Source: an uncultured Chitinophaga sp. (GTDB lineage: Bacteria; Bacteroidota; Bacteroidia; Chitinophagales; Chitinophagaceae). From it: a stretch of 64,000 nt of DNA. Below are positions 25,698 to 36,200 of the stretch, piece by piece. Position 1 is the stretch's first letter. Every line of letters starts with the position of its first letter. Where the stretch lies: contig NZ_CAMLHC010000029.1 of assembly GCF_946479755.1 (NCBI RefSeq), positions 1 through 64,000 of the forward strand, read 5' to 3'. The translations under genes and the position numbers were made by a program. The notes under the pieces are model-generated. The model searched no databases. It was given only the letters and a program-made list of their open reading frames with translations, and was not told where the DNA came from.

Positions 25698-27539
25698 TTA
25701 CCGTTCTACCAGTTCCTTCACCTGGTCTCCGTAGAAATCTGTTTGCACGGTATCTATTTTTAGGAGCTTAAACCAGCGTTTAAAAGTATTGATAAAGACC
25801 AGCAGCATCAGCAGCATGGCCAGTATGGCGAGAACGGCCAACAGGTACTGCCCTTTGGGAAGATATACTTTACTCACCTGCTCATACCCGGCCCAGAAGG
25901 TAATGATGGCCATAAATACGCCCGGTATGGCGGCACACAGGGCATACTTCTTTCTGTTCATGCGGATCAGCATGGTGGTGCATACGATCAATCCGCAGGC
26001 GGCCAGCAACTGGTTGCTGATACCGAACAAAGGCCAGATACTGCTCACGTTGCCGGTATACACCAGGTATCCCCATGAAAAAGTAAACAACAGGCTGCTG
26101 ATGATAATACCCGGCATCCAGTTTTTATCGTTGAACTTAGGGATCACGCTGCCCAGCATTTCCTGCAGGAAGAACCTGCCGACCCTGGTGCCGGCGTCTA
26201 TTGCGGTCAGGATAAACACCGCTTCAAACATAATAGCAAAATTGTACCAGTAGGCCATCACATTCTCCATAAATGGAATCTTGTTGAAGATATGGGCCAT
26301 TCCAACCGCCAGCGACACCGCGCCGCCGGTGCGGCCTTGCAGCTCCACGCCTATCTTCTGGCTGAAATAGTCCAGCTCTACCGCATGTAAGGAAGGGTTA
26401 TTGGCCAGGAAACCGGCATAGGCGTCAGTGGGCGTATTGATCGCGAAATAATCGCCCGGCGCCAGCGTGCAGGCGGCTATCAAAGCCATCAGCGCTACAA
26501 AGCCTTCTACCAGCATGGCGCCATAACCCACAAAAAGTATTTCTCTTTCGTTGTTCAGCATTTTAGGGGTGGTACCCGTAGCGATGACCGCGTGGAAACC
26601 GGAGATAGCGCCGCAGGCAATAACAATGAAGATAAAAGGCAGTACCGGTCCGCCGATCACGGGGCCGCCGCCGTTGACAAAACTGGTAATGGCAGGCATC
26701 TCAATGGTAGGATGCACCAATATCACCCCGATTGCCAGCATGATGATGGTGCCTATCTTAAGGTAGGTGGATAAATAATCCCTTGGCACCAGCAGCAGCC
26801 ATACCGGCAGTATAGAAGCAAGAAATCCGTATACCGTAATGGCGATGGAGATAGTGCCTACTTTCCAGTGGAACAGGCTGTTCAGTGCCTCAAATTTCAT
26901 CAGTTCATGTCCGCCTACGATAGCAGCGATGAGCAGGACGCCACCTAAGATACTGGCGAACGTCACGCTGTTTTTCCGGTACCGCATGATCAGCCCCATG
27001 ATAATAGCGATAGGCATGGTGGCGATGACGGTGAACAAAGACCAGGAAGCTTCGTGCATAGCGCTGATACAGGCCAGCGAAAGCCCGGCCAGCGTGAGGA
27101 TCAGGATGAAGAGCACTGCCACGCCCGCTATCAGCCCCGTGCCTTTACCAATTTCTTTACCGGCGATTGTGGCCAGGCTTTGCCCTTTATGCCGCACGGA
27201 GGCGAACAACACCACCATATCATGCACCCCTCCCGCCAACACACAGCCAATTAAAATCCATAAGGTCCCCGGCAGGTAGCCAAACTGCGCTGCCAGTACC
27301 GGACCTACCAACGGCCCCGCTGCTGCTATGGCTGCAAAGTGATGCCCGAACAGCACATTTTTATTCGTCGCCACATAATCTTTTCCGTCAGCAAACTCAA
27401 CAGCCGGCGTCTGGTGTGCATTATTGAGCTGCAACACTTTATTGGCCATAAAAATGCCGTAGAACCGGTAAGCGATAGCAAAAATGAGCAGCGCTGCAAA
27501 GACAAGCGTAAGCGCATTGGCGCCGTTTAAAAAATCCAT
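25698..27539 (-). CDS. cstA: Carbon starvation protein CstA, peptide/pyruvate-type transporter
   Basis: A 613-aa polytopic inner-membrane protein; the ATG at 27539 (MDFLNGANALTLVFAALLIFAIAYRFYG) is used because the longer frame starts with TTG. Family landmarks are FGHHFAAIAAAGPLVGPVLAAQFGYLPGTLWILIG near 65 onward, GCVLAGGVHDMVVLFASVRHKGQS, and the conserved FHAVIATGTTPKM block near 315. About 16 membrane helices are visible. CstA proteins take up peptides (and pyruvate in some) during carbon limitation. It lies 169 bases downstream of an SGNH hydrolase gene and is probably transcribed separately. It is shorter than the roughly 700-residue enteric forms, as is common outside that group. Confidence 0.95.
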   Translation of the reverse strand: MDFLNGANALTLVFAALLIFAIAYRFYGIFMANKVLQLNNAHQTPAVEFADGKDYVATNKNVLFGHHFAAIAAAGPLVGPVLAAQFGYLPGTLWILIGCVLAGGVHDMVVLFASVRHKGQSLATIAGKEIGKGTGLIAGVAVLFILILTLAGLSLACISAMHEASWSLFTVIATMPIAIIMGLIMRYRKNSVTFASILGGVLLIAAIVGGHELMKFEALNSLFHWKVGTISIAITVYGFLASILPVWLLLVPRDYLSTYLKIGTIIMLAIGVILVHPTIEMPAITSFVNGGGPVIGGPVLPFIFIVIACGAISGFHAVIATGTTPKMLNNEREILFVGYGAMLVEGFVALMALIAACTLAPGDYFAINTPTDAYAGFLANNPSLHAVELDYFSQKIGVELQGRTGGAVSLAVGMAHIFNKIPFMENVMAYWYNFAIMFEAVFILTAIDAGTRVGRFFLQEMLGSVIPKFNDKNWMPGIIISSLLFTFSWGYLVYTGNVSSIWPLFGISNQLLAACGLIVCTTMLIRMNRKKYALCAAIPGVFMAIITFWAGYEQVSKVYLPKGQYLLAVLAILAMLLMLLVFINTFKRWFKLLKIDTVQTDFYGDQVKELVER

Positions 27540-27708
27540 TATTAAACTAAAATTATCGTGATTGATCAACAGGTACCCGCAAAATATGCAGGGATGCTAT
27601 TTATTCCCGGTCTGTTACCGGACAGCACTTTAAGATAACATTGATTTTTATTTTTTTTTATTAATTCTGGTTTCGACGTACCTGCGGCTGTTTACTCCTT
27701 CTGCTGCA

Positions 27709-28380
27709 TTAAATAAACCAATGCTGTTTCAACACCTGTACCCACTTCAGATAACCTTCCCCTGAAAGATGCAGCCCGTCATAGGTATAACGGGCATCCA
27801 GCTGCCCGGTGTTATCCAGCAGTGAAGTATAAACGTCCACAAAAGTGACGCGTGCAGCTGCCGCCATAGCTTTGAGCATGGCATTCAGCGCCGTGATCTG
27901 TTCATTCGTCCCGCTGTAATATTGCCGCCCGATGAGCTGGTTGTTGACCGGCAATACACTCTGTACATAAATACGGGTATGGGGAGATGCCACCCGTACT
28001 GCATCAATGATGCGCTGGTAGTTGGCCACGATGGAAGCCGCCGGCATATGTTTGTTGATATCGTTGGTGCCCACGAGTATAAACAACCTTGCCGGCCGAT
28101 GCCGGACCACCTCCTCCACGCGGGCCAGCAGGCCATTGGTATTGTCACCGGCAATGCCCCTGTTGAGGATATTCGCCTTTCCAAGGAACTCACACCAGTC
28201 GCCCCATTGTGTAATACTATCTCCAAAAAATATGACCGGTTGTTTTGCTGCCGGTAGCTGCCGGAAATAAGCAGTACGACTGTCATACAAATAATTATGA
28301 TAGCTGGAATCCTGCGCCTGCAAAGGACCAATACTACCAATACATCCCAGCAGCAGCAGGGGAAGGTGCTTACATATCAT
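27709..28380 (-). CDS. Secreted SGNH/GDSL hydrolase (locus 2)
   Basis: A 223-aa exported esterase-like protein with a signal peptide (1-23). The four SGNH blocks are present: FFGDSITQ with S55 as nucleophile, NRGIAGD near 73-79, GTND with N106, and DGLHLS with D201 and H204. These enzymes usually deacetylate sugars or cleave carbohydrate esters, so a role in removing acetyl groups from the locus 2 glycan fits. It starts 19 bases after the stop of the GHL10-like gene and ends the locus. Its substrate is inferred from context only. Confidence 0.92.
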   Translation of the reverse strand: MICKHLPLLLLGCIGSIGPLQAQDSSYHNYLYDSRTAYFRQLPAAKQPVIFFGDSITQWGDWCEFLGKANILNRGIAGDNTNGLLARVEEVVRHRPARLFILVGTNDINKHMPAASIVANYQRIIDAVRVASPHTRIYVQSVLPVNNQLIGRQYYSGTNEQITALNAMLKAMAAAARVTFVDVYTSLLDNTGQLDARYTYDGLHLSGEGYLKWVQVLKQHWFI

Positions 28381-28399
28381 GGTACAATATTTTAGAGCG

Positions 28400-29803
28400 C
28401 TATGGTTGTAATCCTGCCTTTACCTCATCCCACAGCGGCACACCTAAACGGTTGTATTGCGGGGCGTACAGGTGAACGAGGTCAAAAATCATCACCCCGG
28501 ACGTTTTTGATAAAATCAGTTTAATGGCTTTTCGGATATCTGATTTATTATTCCAGGAGGTGTTACCGGCATCAATGCTGCCTACCAGCGGTACCCTTCC
28601 TTTGGTAACATAACGGCCGCCGTTCAGCGAGCCTTCCAGGCTCCACCAGTTGTAGGTCAACCCGGCAGTGGCCGGATTATCGGCCAACATGATCTGTGCA
28701 AAATAGTTACCTGTCATCAGCAGGCCAAGCTCCTCGGCATAACCATAGTCTTTCGTTTGGGGATAAGCCCAATCCATACGGATCACCGGATCATTAAACG
28801 GATCGTACTGCTGGCTGGCCCAGTTAACGCCTACCGGGTAATAATCGCCGTACCAGCCGCCCACATAAGCGCCGAACAAGGCATCCGCACGGGTAGCTTT
28901 GATGGCGGCGTGCGCTTTCTTTACAAAGTTATAGATAACGCTCATGCGCCAGGCCAGCCAGCGTTTGTAGTATTTACCGGTAGCAGCAGGCGTCACCTGT
29001 CCGTTTTCCTGTTTCCAGGAAGAAACGATATCGGTCGGGAAATTGATAAAATTGGCGTTCTGGTCATTAAAAACAGTTTTCAGGTATTGCACAAACTGTG
29101 TTTTGCTGTAGTCAGAGAAGTCCGCATCGATATTGGCGTAACGGGCATAGTCAAGGATAACGCCATCGACCGGATATTTGGTCACTATCTCTTTCAGGAT
29201 GTTAATGATGCGGTCCTGCACTTCGGGATAAGCAGGATTCACAAAACCGGGCCGGCCGGTTTCGGTGATGGGCACCCGTTTACCGTTGACATCGCATACA
29301 ACGGACTGGTATTTGTTTTTAAAGGTGGCGTCTTCGAAAACAGCGCCGGATTTAGTATCGTTATCTCCTTCCACGAATGTCATCACGGAAGCATACACTT
29401 TGATATTCCTTGCTTTGGCAGTCTTCACGATGAAATCGAGATAATCAGCATCAGACGGCAGCGATTTACCGTTGCGGCTGGCCACCTTGCCGGTGAAGGC
29501 GCTGGGGAAAACCGTATGTCCGGAAGACTCTTTCACATCCACTACCACAGCGGTAATACCGATCTGCTGCAATGTGTCCAGCGTTTTGCGGATGGCCGGT
29601 GTGTCATTGAAGCGGCCGTAGGTCCCGAATACGTTGGCGTTGAGGTCTATCCATACTATCGCCTCTTTTTTGCCGCCGGGCGTCACGAGCGTATCAGTCC
29701 CTTCGTCTGGCCCGGGAGCGGGCGAAGTATCATTATTTTTTTTACAGGCTGCTGCTGCCAGCAACAGCAGTAACAGCGCCGGGAAGAGTTTTATTTTTTT
29801 CAT
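28400..29803 (-). CDS. GHL10/alpha-amylase-like lipoprotein (locus 2)
   Basis: A 467-aa lipoprotein with lipobox C20 (AAAAC), followed by a short Pro/Asp-rich linker. Residues about 45-400 form a TIM-barrel-like domain resembling the glycosyl-hydrolase-like GHL10/DUF187 group: WIDLNANVF, then ITAVVVDVKESSG, KVYASVMTF, FVNPAYPEVQDRIINILKEIV, and VDGVILDYARY with D218 as a candidate catalytic acid or nucleophile. Members have been proposed to act on glucan or on poly-glycans such as exopolysaccharide, but activity is rarely shown. It sits between the surface lipoprotein and the SGNH hydrolase. It is the only glycosidase-like enzyme of locus 2. Confidence 0.75.
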   Translation of the reverse strand: MKKIKLFPALLLLLLAAAACKKNNDTSPAPGPDEGTDTLVTPGGKKEAIVWIDLNANVFGTYGRFNDTPAIRKTLDTLQQIGITAVVVDVKESSGHTVFPSAFTGKVASRNGKSLPSDADYLDFIVKTAKARNIKVYASVMTFVEGDNDTKSGAVFEDATFKNKYQSVVCDVNGKRVPITETGRPGFVNPAYPEVQDRIINILKEIVTKYPVDGVILDYARYANIDADFSDYSKTQFVQYLKTVFNDQNANFINFPTDIVSSWKQENGQVTPAATGKYYKRWLAWRMSVIYNFVKKAHAAIKATRADALFGAYVGGWYGDYYPVGVNWASQQYDPFNDPVIRMDWAYPQTKDYGYAEELGLLMTGNYFAQIMLADNPATAGLTYNWWSLEGSLNGGRYVTKGRVPLVGSIDAGNTSWNNKSDIRKAIKLILSKTSGVMIFDLVHLYAPQYNRLGVPLWDEVKAGLQP

Positions 29804-29860
29804 AAGGCTATGCTTTTAAAAAAGCCGGAGCACAGGATGCGCTGCGCTCCGGGCAGATGA

Positions 29861-31537
29861 TTAATAGGTGGTCAGCTCGTATCCAATGATGCCCACGTTG
29901 GTGAGCAGCATATAGATGTACGCGCTGGACCTGTCTGGTGCGAAGGACACACATACATCACCGGTACCGTTGCCATTGTCCGCAGCACCTGCGATAGCTT
30001 CCGAATTGAAGACATTAAACGCGCCATACGCCGGGTTGGCGGGCGACATGCTCACCGCAGACGGGTCGGTCACGTCGAAGAGCGCGATATTACCGTTATT
30101 GAGGCTCCAGGAATTGTATTTCACCAATGCCAGGTAGCTCGCCCCGTTAAAGTTGAAGTATACGGAAGGCGCATGGAAAATGTAACCGGCGGCATCTGCA
30201 TGGAAAGCAGCGACGCGTGCGTTGCTGCCACCGTTGACCATCGCTACTTCACCTCCGTAGTTCATGAAGTAAGTGCCGGAGAAAGACGCTGCCGTTGGCA
30301 AAGCGTCTGCCAGGTAGCCGATATTGTCGGTGCCTTTATACGTGGCTACTACCGGCGTTGCATTAATATCCGGTATATTGGCGGCATTGACGATTTTACC
30401 ATTATGAATACGCCATTTGTAGATATCGGCCGTTTGGGATGCCGTAGCATAAATCACCGCATCTTTATTTAAATCGCCGTATATGCGTACCCGTCGGCCT
30501 ATGCCAGCCCATGCGGTCGTGTTGTTCCATTCCAGTATTTTTTCCGGCGCCGGATCGGTGGCGTTCTTCCAGCGGTACAGCGTGAATTTATCATTCAACG
30601 CTGCAAAGCTGGCGCCTACCAATGCCCCTGCCGTATCGTTCTGCATCTGGAAGGAATAAAAATTACCCGCCGGCAACGGCATATCCTGTACATAATTACC
30701 GGTGGTCCGGTTAAACAGGCGCAACTTCGACGGGTTCGTATTGCTGACAATCACCAGGTGATCACCGCTCACCGCCATGCTGGTCTCTGTATAGTTGGTG
30801 CTGATGCCGCCACCGCCGGACGCTGCGCCCAGCTTCACAAACAGCTTACGGGTAATACCAATGCCATACGGCTTTTTCACCGGCGGCATCACTTTCAGCG
30901 TGTACTGTTTGATGATGCCGTCTATGCTTTTTACAGTAAAAGGCACGGGGTTGGAGAGGTTGACGGTCGAGCCGGCGGCTATTGAAACCGTAGAGTGACT
31001 GTTAACGGTCACGCTGACCTTCGCTTTAGACACATCTACCCCCGGCAGTACATAAAAAATAACTTCATTGTCTTTTATAACGGCATCCACGGTTGTATTC
31101 ACACCATCCAGCAGGTAATCCATCGTAGCGTTCTTCACGCTCACGTCGCCCACTTTTTTGGCCACGACTACCAGGGTGCTTTTCTGGCCTGTACCGCCCG
31201 TAATTTCGAGGTTAACAGGCCGGGATAGATCCATCAGCGTACCGATGGCGGGGCGCATGACGGCATCCAGTGGCAGGTTAGCCCTTAATATCAGCTTGCT
31301 GATATCTGTCTCATTATCTGATTCTACCGGGTAGAAGTAAGGTACTTCAATAAAGGCGCTGTCTCTGGCGGCGTTGTATACCGGTTCGAAGACCACGTCT
31401 TTTACGCCGGGCAGCTCCAGCCAGATCGACTGGGGCTTGCTGTCTTCCTTCGGAAAGATGGCTTCCGGCTTGTGACAGGCCGCTATGGCCGCGGACAGCC
31501 CCATGATGATAGCAGGTATGATATATCTGTTTCGCAT
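29861..31537 (-). CDS. Surface lipoprotein, DUF5018-like, in the SusE/F position (locus 2)
   Basis: A 558-aa lipoprotein with lipobox C21 (AIAAC); the ATG at 31537 is used over a TTG two codons earlier. The N-terminal 200 residues contain two or three small beta-sandwich modules (for example NLEITGGTGQKSTLVVVAKKV and PVPFTVKSIDGIIKQYTLKVM), as in DUF5018-type proteins. The rest looks like a beta-propeller-like or other repetitive beta domain. It follows SusD with a 31-base gap, where SusE/SusF-like glycan-binding proteins sit. It probably holds the substrate at the cell surface. No catalytic residues are evident. Confidence 0.7.
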   Translation of the reverse strand: MRNRYIIPAIIMGLSAAIAACHKPEAIFPKEDSKPQSIWLELPGVKDVVFEPVYNAARDSAFIEVPYFYPVESDNETDISKLILRANLPLDAVMRPAIGTLMDLSRPVNLEITGGTGQKSTLVVVAKKVGDVSVKNATMDYLLDGVNTTVDAVIKDNEVIFYVLPGVDVSKAKVSVTVNSHSTVSIAAGSTVNLSNPVPFTVKSIDGIIKQYTLKVMPPVKKPYGIGITRKLFVKLGAASGGGGISTNYTETSMAVSGDHLVIVSNTNPSKLRLFNRTTGNYVQDMPLPAGNFYSFQMQNDTAGALVGASFAALNDKFTLYRWKNATDPAPEKILEWNNTTAWAGIGRRVRIYGDLNKDAVIYATASQTADIYKWRIHNGKIVNAANIPDINATPVVATYKGTDNIGYLADALPTAASFSGTYFMNYGGEVAMVNGGSNARVAAFHADAAGYIFHAPSVYFNFNGASYLALVKYNSWSLNNGNIALFDVTDPSAVSMSPANPAYGAFNVFNSEAIAGAADNGNGTGDVCVSFAPDRSSAYIYMLLTNVGIIGYELTTY

Positions 31538-31568
31538 GTGCAAATCATTTATTGTTACGCATAGCTGA

Positions 31569-33257
31569 TTACCAGCCCTGAATTTGTTTCATAGCCGGAT
31601 TGGTCACAATTTCGTTTTGTGTGATCGGCAGGTAGTAGAAAGAGGTCGGGAAATAACGGTTCTCCTTGTCGCAGTCCACTTCCGTGTAGTCAAATCCGTT
31701 ACCATTGGATGTCACTTTATGTCCGTGAAAACGTACATTGTTCAGTACTATATGTGCCTTGCGCCAGCGGCGCAGGTCCCAGTAACGGTGGCCTTCAAAT
31801 GCCAGTTCCACTTTACGTTCATGTTCTATCGCGGCCATCATGGCTTCCGGCGTGGCAGCAGGCGTACCCGGCAGGTTTACCCGCGCCCTTACTTTATTGA
31901 GAGCGTTTTTAGCATCTCCTATTTTACCCAGTTTGGTCAATGCCTCCGCATGTATCAGTAATATTTCCGCGTAACGCATTTCCACCCATGGCTGGTGACT
32001 GTTGAGCACCAGGATGTCGGTATTGGTTTCATCCAGCATCTTACGCCGGTAGTAACCGGTGACGGTTTTACGTGGGTCGGCGGTGACTTTAAAATCGATA
32101 TATCCTTCTTTATCATCATCGGGCGTGGTATTGATGGCACGTCCTTTCCAGGATGCGCCGTTATAGATCACAGAAGCATAGAAACGGGGTTCCCTGCCGG
32201 TATAAGGATCGGCTTTCATCGCTGCTTCCGACCAGGAAAATTTCCGGCCGTCCGCCATTTCATATTCATTTACCAGTTCAGCAGTAGGTACGCCGGTAGC
32301 GCCGCCGCCGGCCACGTCTGCCGGTGGTGCGAAGTAGAAGTCCAGCTGATGGGTAACGCCCGGGCGCTGGTAATACAGGGCAAAGATGGCTTCCTTGCTG
32401 CTATTGTTGGAAAACGCTTTGGCATAATCGGCCTCCAGGTCGTAGATCCCCAGCCCGGTAACGGCGGCAGCGGCATCAGCAGCATGCTGGTAGTATTCCG
32501 TTTTTTTGGAGGATGGCACGCCGGTAAGCGGATCTTTATTGAATTGTTTGTTGTCGTATTCTGCTACTGAAGCGGCGTATAGCCATGCGCGTGACAGCAA
32601 CCCGTAGGCGGCGCCCTGGGTAACCCTTCCTTTCTGTGCTGCCGGCCATTGTTTGGGCAAGTGCTGTGCAGCAAAATTGAGATCGGCCGCAATGAAGTTC
32701 CACACATCATCTTCGCTGGCGCGCGCCTGACTTTTATCTACCGGGAGTTTATCCATGATGATCACGCTTCCGTTGATACGCGCCAGCCAGAAATAGTTAT
32801 AGGCGCGCAGGTAGCGGACTTCTGCTTCGAACTGCAGCTTCTGCTGATCGGTGAGTTTGGCATACAGCCGCATCCCGTTCAGAAATTCATTGATACGGCG
32901 GATGTTCCCATAAGCGTTGTCCCACACGGAGATGCCCGGCGACGCAGCATTCACCTGTCCGGGGTTATAGGCCAACCGGTTCACCGTCCCGTTACCCATG
33001 GAGTTGGAGGTATACTTTTCAATATCGGTAAACGCATCTGTTGCATTGCTGTAGCCGATAGGAAACTGTCCGAAGGTATAGGGTTTAAACTGATCGTATA
33101 AACCGTAAACGTACAGGTCAACATTGGCAGCATCTTTCCAGATAGCCGCATCGGTATACCGGTCGCCGGGCATGCCATCAAGTTTGCAGGACTGTATGCC
33201 GCCGGCCAGCAGTAACAGCAGTAAAGCGGTTTTTATATTAGCGCGTAATGTGGTCAT
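31569..33257 (-). CDS. SusD/RagB-family lipoprotein (locus 2)
   Basis: A 562-aa surface lipoprotein with lipobox C24 (GGIQSC). The N-terminal SusD block includes WDNAYGNIRRINEFLNGM and FEAEVRYLRAYNYFWLARI. The C-terminal RagB block includes VEMRYAEILLIHAEALTKLG, LNKVRARVNLPG and HERKVELAFEGHRYWDLRRW, closing with LPITQNEI. It follows SusC by 18 bases and should form a SusCD complex with it. It has an unusually Lys/Trp/Tyr-rich middle part, but the ligand cannot be read. Confidence 0.95.
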   Translation of the reverse strand: MTTLRANIKTALLLLLLAGGIQSCKLDGMPGDRYTDAAIWKDAANVDLYVYGLYDQFKPYTFGQFPIGYSNATDAFTDIEKYTSNSMGNGTVNRLAYNPGQVNAASPGISVWDNAYGNIRRINEFLNGMRLYAKLTDQQKLQFEAEVRYLRAYNYFWLARINGSVIIMDKLPVDKSQARASEDDVWNFIAADLNFAAQHLPKQWPAAQKGRVTQGAAYGLLSRAWLYAASVAEYDNKQFNKDPLTGVPSSKKTEYYQHAADAAAAVTGLGIYDLEADYAKAFSNNSSKEAIFALYYQRPGVTHQLDFYFAPPADVAGGGATGVPTAELVNEYEMADGRKFSWSEAAMKADPYTGREPRFYASVIYNGASWKGRAINTTPDDDKEGYIDFKVTADPRKTVTGYYRRKMLDETNTDILVLNSHQPWVEMRYAEILLIHAEALTKLGKIGDAKNALNKVRARVNLPGTPAATPEAMMAAIEHERKVELAFEGHRYWDLRRWRKAHIVLNNVRFHGHKVTSNGNGFDYTEVDCDKENRYFPTSFYYLPITQNEIVTNPAMKQIQGW

Positions 33258-33275
33258 AAGTAATAGCTTTTCCGT

Positions 33276-36200
33276 TTAGAAAGTAAGGTTAGCTCCGAAA
33301 GACATCATCTGTTGCTGCGGATAGAAACCGTTGTTGGCATTGGGCATCTCAGGGTCCATATACTTCAGGTGATCGAAGGTGAGGAGGTTGAAGCCGGCCA
33401 GGTAAAAACGGCATTTTTCCACGTTCAGGGCCCTCAGCACCGACGCCGGCAACGTAACGCCCAGCTGGGCGGATTTGAGCCGCACGTAAGCGCCGTTTCT
33501 TACCCATTGGGAGTTGGCCCAGCCGTTGTGGTTCGGGAACCCCGCCCTGTCGGCCGTTAAACGGGGATAACGCGCGTTGGGGTTATCCGGTGTCCAGGCC
33601 TGCTCCACCAGGTAGTAGGGGCTGTTACCGCCACCGTAAAACGGCCGGGTAAACGGTGTATTGTCGTTTACACCCCAGGTGCCGGAAGAGCCTTCGTATT
33701 CACCTCCCAGCGATACATCTCTCAAAGCAGCACCCTGGATGAGGGCGGAAAAATCGAAGATACCATACCGTACTTCCAGGTTCAACCCATACATGAGCTG
33801 CGGTATATTACTGCGACCCATATACGTAATATCGTCGGTAGTAATTTTACCGTCACCGTTGATGTCCTTGTATTTGATAAATCCGGGTGCGGCGCCACCG
33901 CTGGGAGAAGATGCCCAGTTAGTTACTTCCTCCCAGCTCTGGAAGAGCCCTTCTGAAATAAAACCTTTCTTTTCACCGATGCTTCTGCCCGGACTTCTTT
34001 GCCATGCCGGCAGTCCGTCGGGGTCGTTCTTCACCAGTATCTTGTTGCGTGACCAGTTGAGGTTACCGGTAACGGCATAATCGAATCTCCCATTTACCTT
34101 ATGACGGTGCGTTAGTTGCAGATCGAAGCCCCTTACGTCGGCCATACCACGGTTGACCACCTGCGGGTAGTAGCCGCCCATCGAAGGGGGAAACAGGTTG
34201 CCCTGCAGGTCCAGGATATCTTTAGTGAGCTTGTAGAAGTATTCCGCCGATACGCTTAACCCACCGTGGAAGAAGGTTGCATCTACTCCTACATTGGTAT
34301 TATAGGCTTTCTCCCACGTAAGCTGCGTGTTGGGAATAGCGCCGGAGTAGATACCGGAAACGGCTTTATCGCCTACGACCATTACCGGTTTGGAAGACAG
34401 GGAGAACGTCTGGAGATATTGATAGTCGCTGTATCCCTGGTCATTGCCCAGCTTACCGTAGGAAGCTCTTAGTTTCAGGAAATCGACTTTTTCTTTCAGC
34501 TCGCTGAAGAAACCTTCTTCACTGATCACCCAGGCAGCAGAGGCGGCCGGGAAGAAACCCCAACGGTTATACGTAGGGAAGTATACAGACCCGTCGTAGC
34601 GGGACACCAGTTCCAGCAGGTATTTGTTTTTGTAGGCGTAGTTGATCCTTGTCACGAGACCGGCGCGGGCATTGGTGCCGCTGTTGCCGGTAGGCTGTAC
34701 GATGTATTTGTTGTCCTGGTCCCGGAAATCAATTTCTTTCAGCTCTGTAAGCGGCAGGTTGGCGCCACCTGCGGAGAAGCCGTTGTTATCGCGGCGGGAG
34801 TATTCATATAAGGCCAGCGCTTTAATGCTGTGTTGACCTATCTCCGTGCTGTAATTGATACTGGGCTGAAACGTTTGCCTTGAGTTATTTGCCTGTGACT
34901 GACGGATGCTATTGATGGTGATTCCCGGAGGTGTGGATTGGTTCCAGTACCAGCCGGTGCTGCCTTGTTCTCTTACCATGAGGGTGTAAGGGGCTGTCCA
35001 TCCCCTGAATTCCTGGAAAGATTTATCGTAGGCAGCCATCAGTTTCAGGTCCAGCCCTTTTACATAGGGGATATGGGCGGTAAAGGTGATGGCGCCCTGG
35101 AAGGTGCTGGTAATATACCGCTGCCAGCCGGAGTTGTCGATGGCCGCGATGGGATTCACGATACCGGAGTTGGAGCGGGTGGCAGTGGGCAGGTCGTTGT
35201 AGGTGGCCGGGATGTTCGGCAATGCTCTCACCGCCTGGTAGAAGGGGTTCATATATTCACCGTCATCGGCGGGAATACCGGTACTGTTACGGGTTTCCTG
35301 GCGGGCGCCGAGGTCCAGGGCAACGGAGAAAACCTTGTTGATGTTGGCATCGAGGTTGGTGCGCACATTGTACCGTTTATAGTCGGAGCCTTTTACCACC
35401 CCTTCCTGATCGAGGTAACTGGCATTGGAGAAATACCGTACTTTATCGGAACCGCCTCTTACGCTGACGCTGTGGTGTTGTGCCATTGTTTTCCGGCCGG
35501 TGAGCATGCCGGTCCAGTCGGTGTTACCGAGAAAAGGGTCTTTATTGGTTCCATTGCGCAGCGCGGCAATCTGTGCATCGGAATAGGTATAGGGAATAGG
35601 ATCTCCTCCGGTAGCGGTGAGATAGTCGTTATCCATTTGTTCTCCTTTCTTCAGCCAGTACATGTAGTCCGGCCCGTTCAGGAATTTAGGAAAGCGGGTG
35701 AAGGCGGTACGGGTCACTTCTCCGTCATAGGACACCACGGGCTTGCCGGAAGCGCCCCTTTTGGTGGTGACGAGTATGACGCCGTTGGCCCCCTGTACGC
35801 CGTAGGTAGCGGCAGCGGCAGCATCTTTAAGGATAGAGATGCTTTCCACTTCAGAAGGGTCGAGATTGGCGAAGGAACGCTGCACTCCATCTACGATCAC
35901 AACGGGGCTGTTGTTGTTGTAGGTGCCTTGCCCGCGGATGAGCAGCGAAGCGTCATCAAATCCCGGCCGCCCGGAAGTTTGTGTGGCCACCAGCCCCGGC
36001 AGACGGCCAGCCAGCATATTGGTCAGGTTCATGGCGGGCGTTTTTTTCAGCTCCGCGGAAGAAATCTGTGCCACACTACCGGTGAGGGACGATTTTTTCT
36101 GCGTGCCGTAACCTACAACCATGACCTCATTCAGCTCTTTAGCGTTCTCTTTCAATACGGCATTAAATGGCACTCCAGGGGTAGCCGTTACCGTTAGTGG

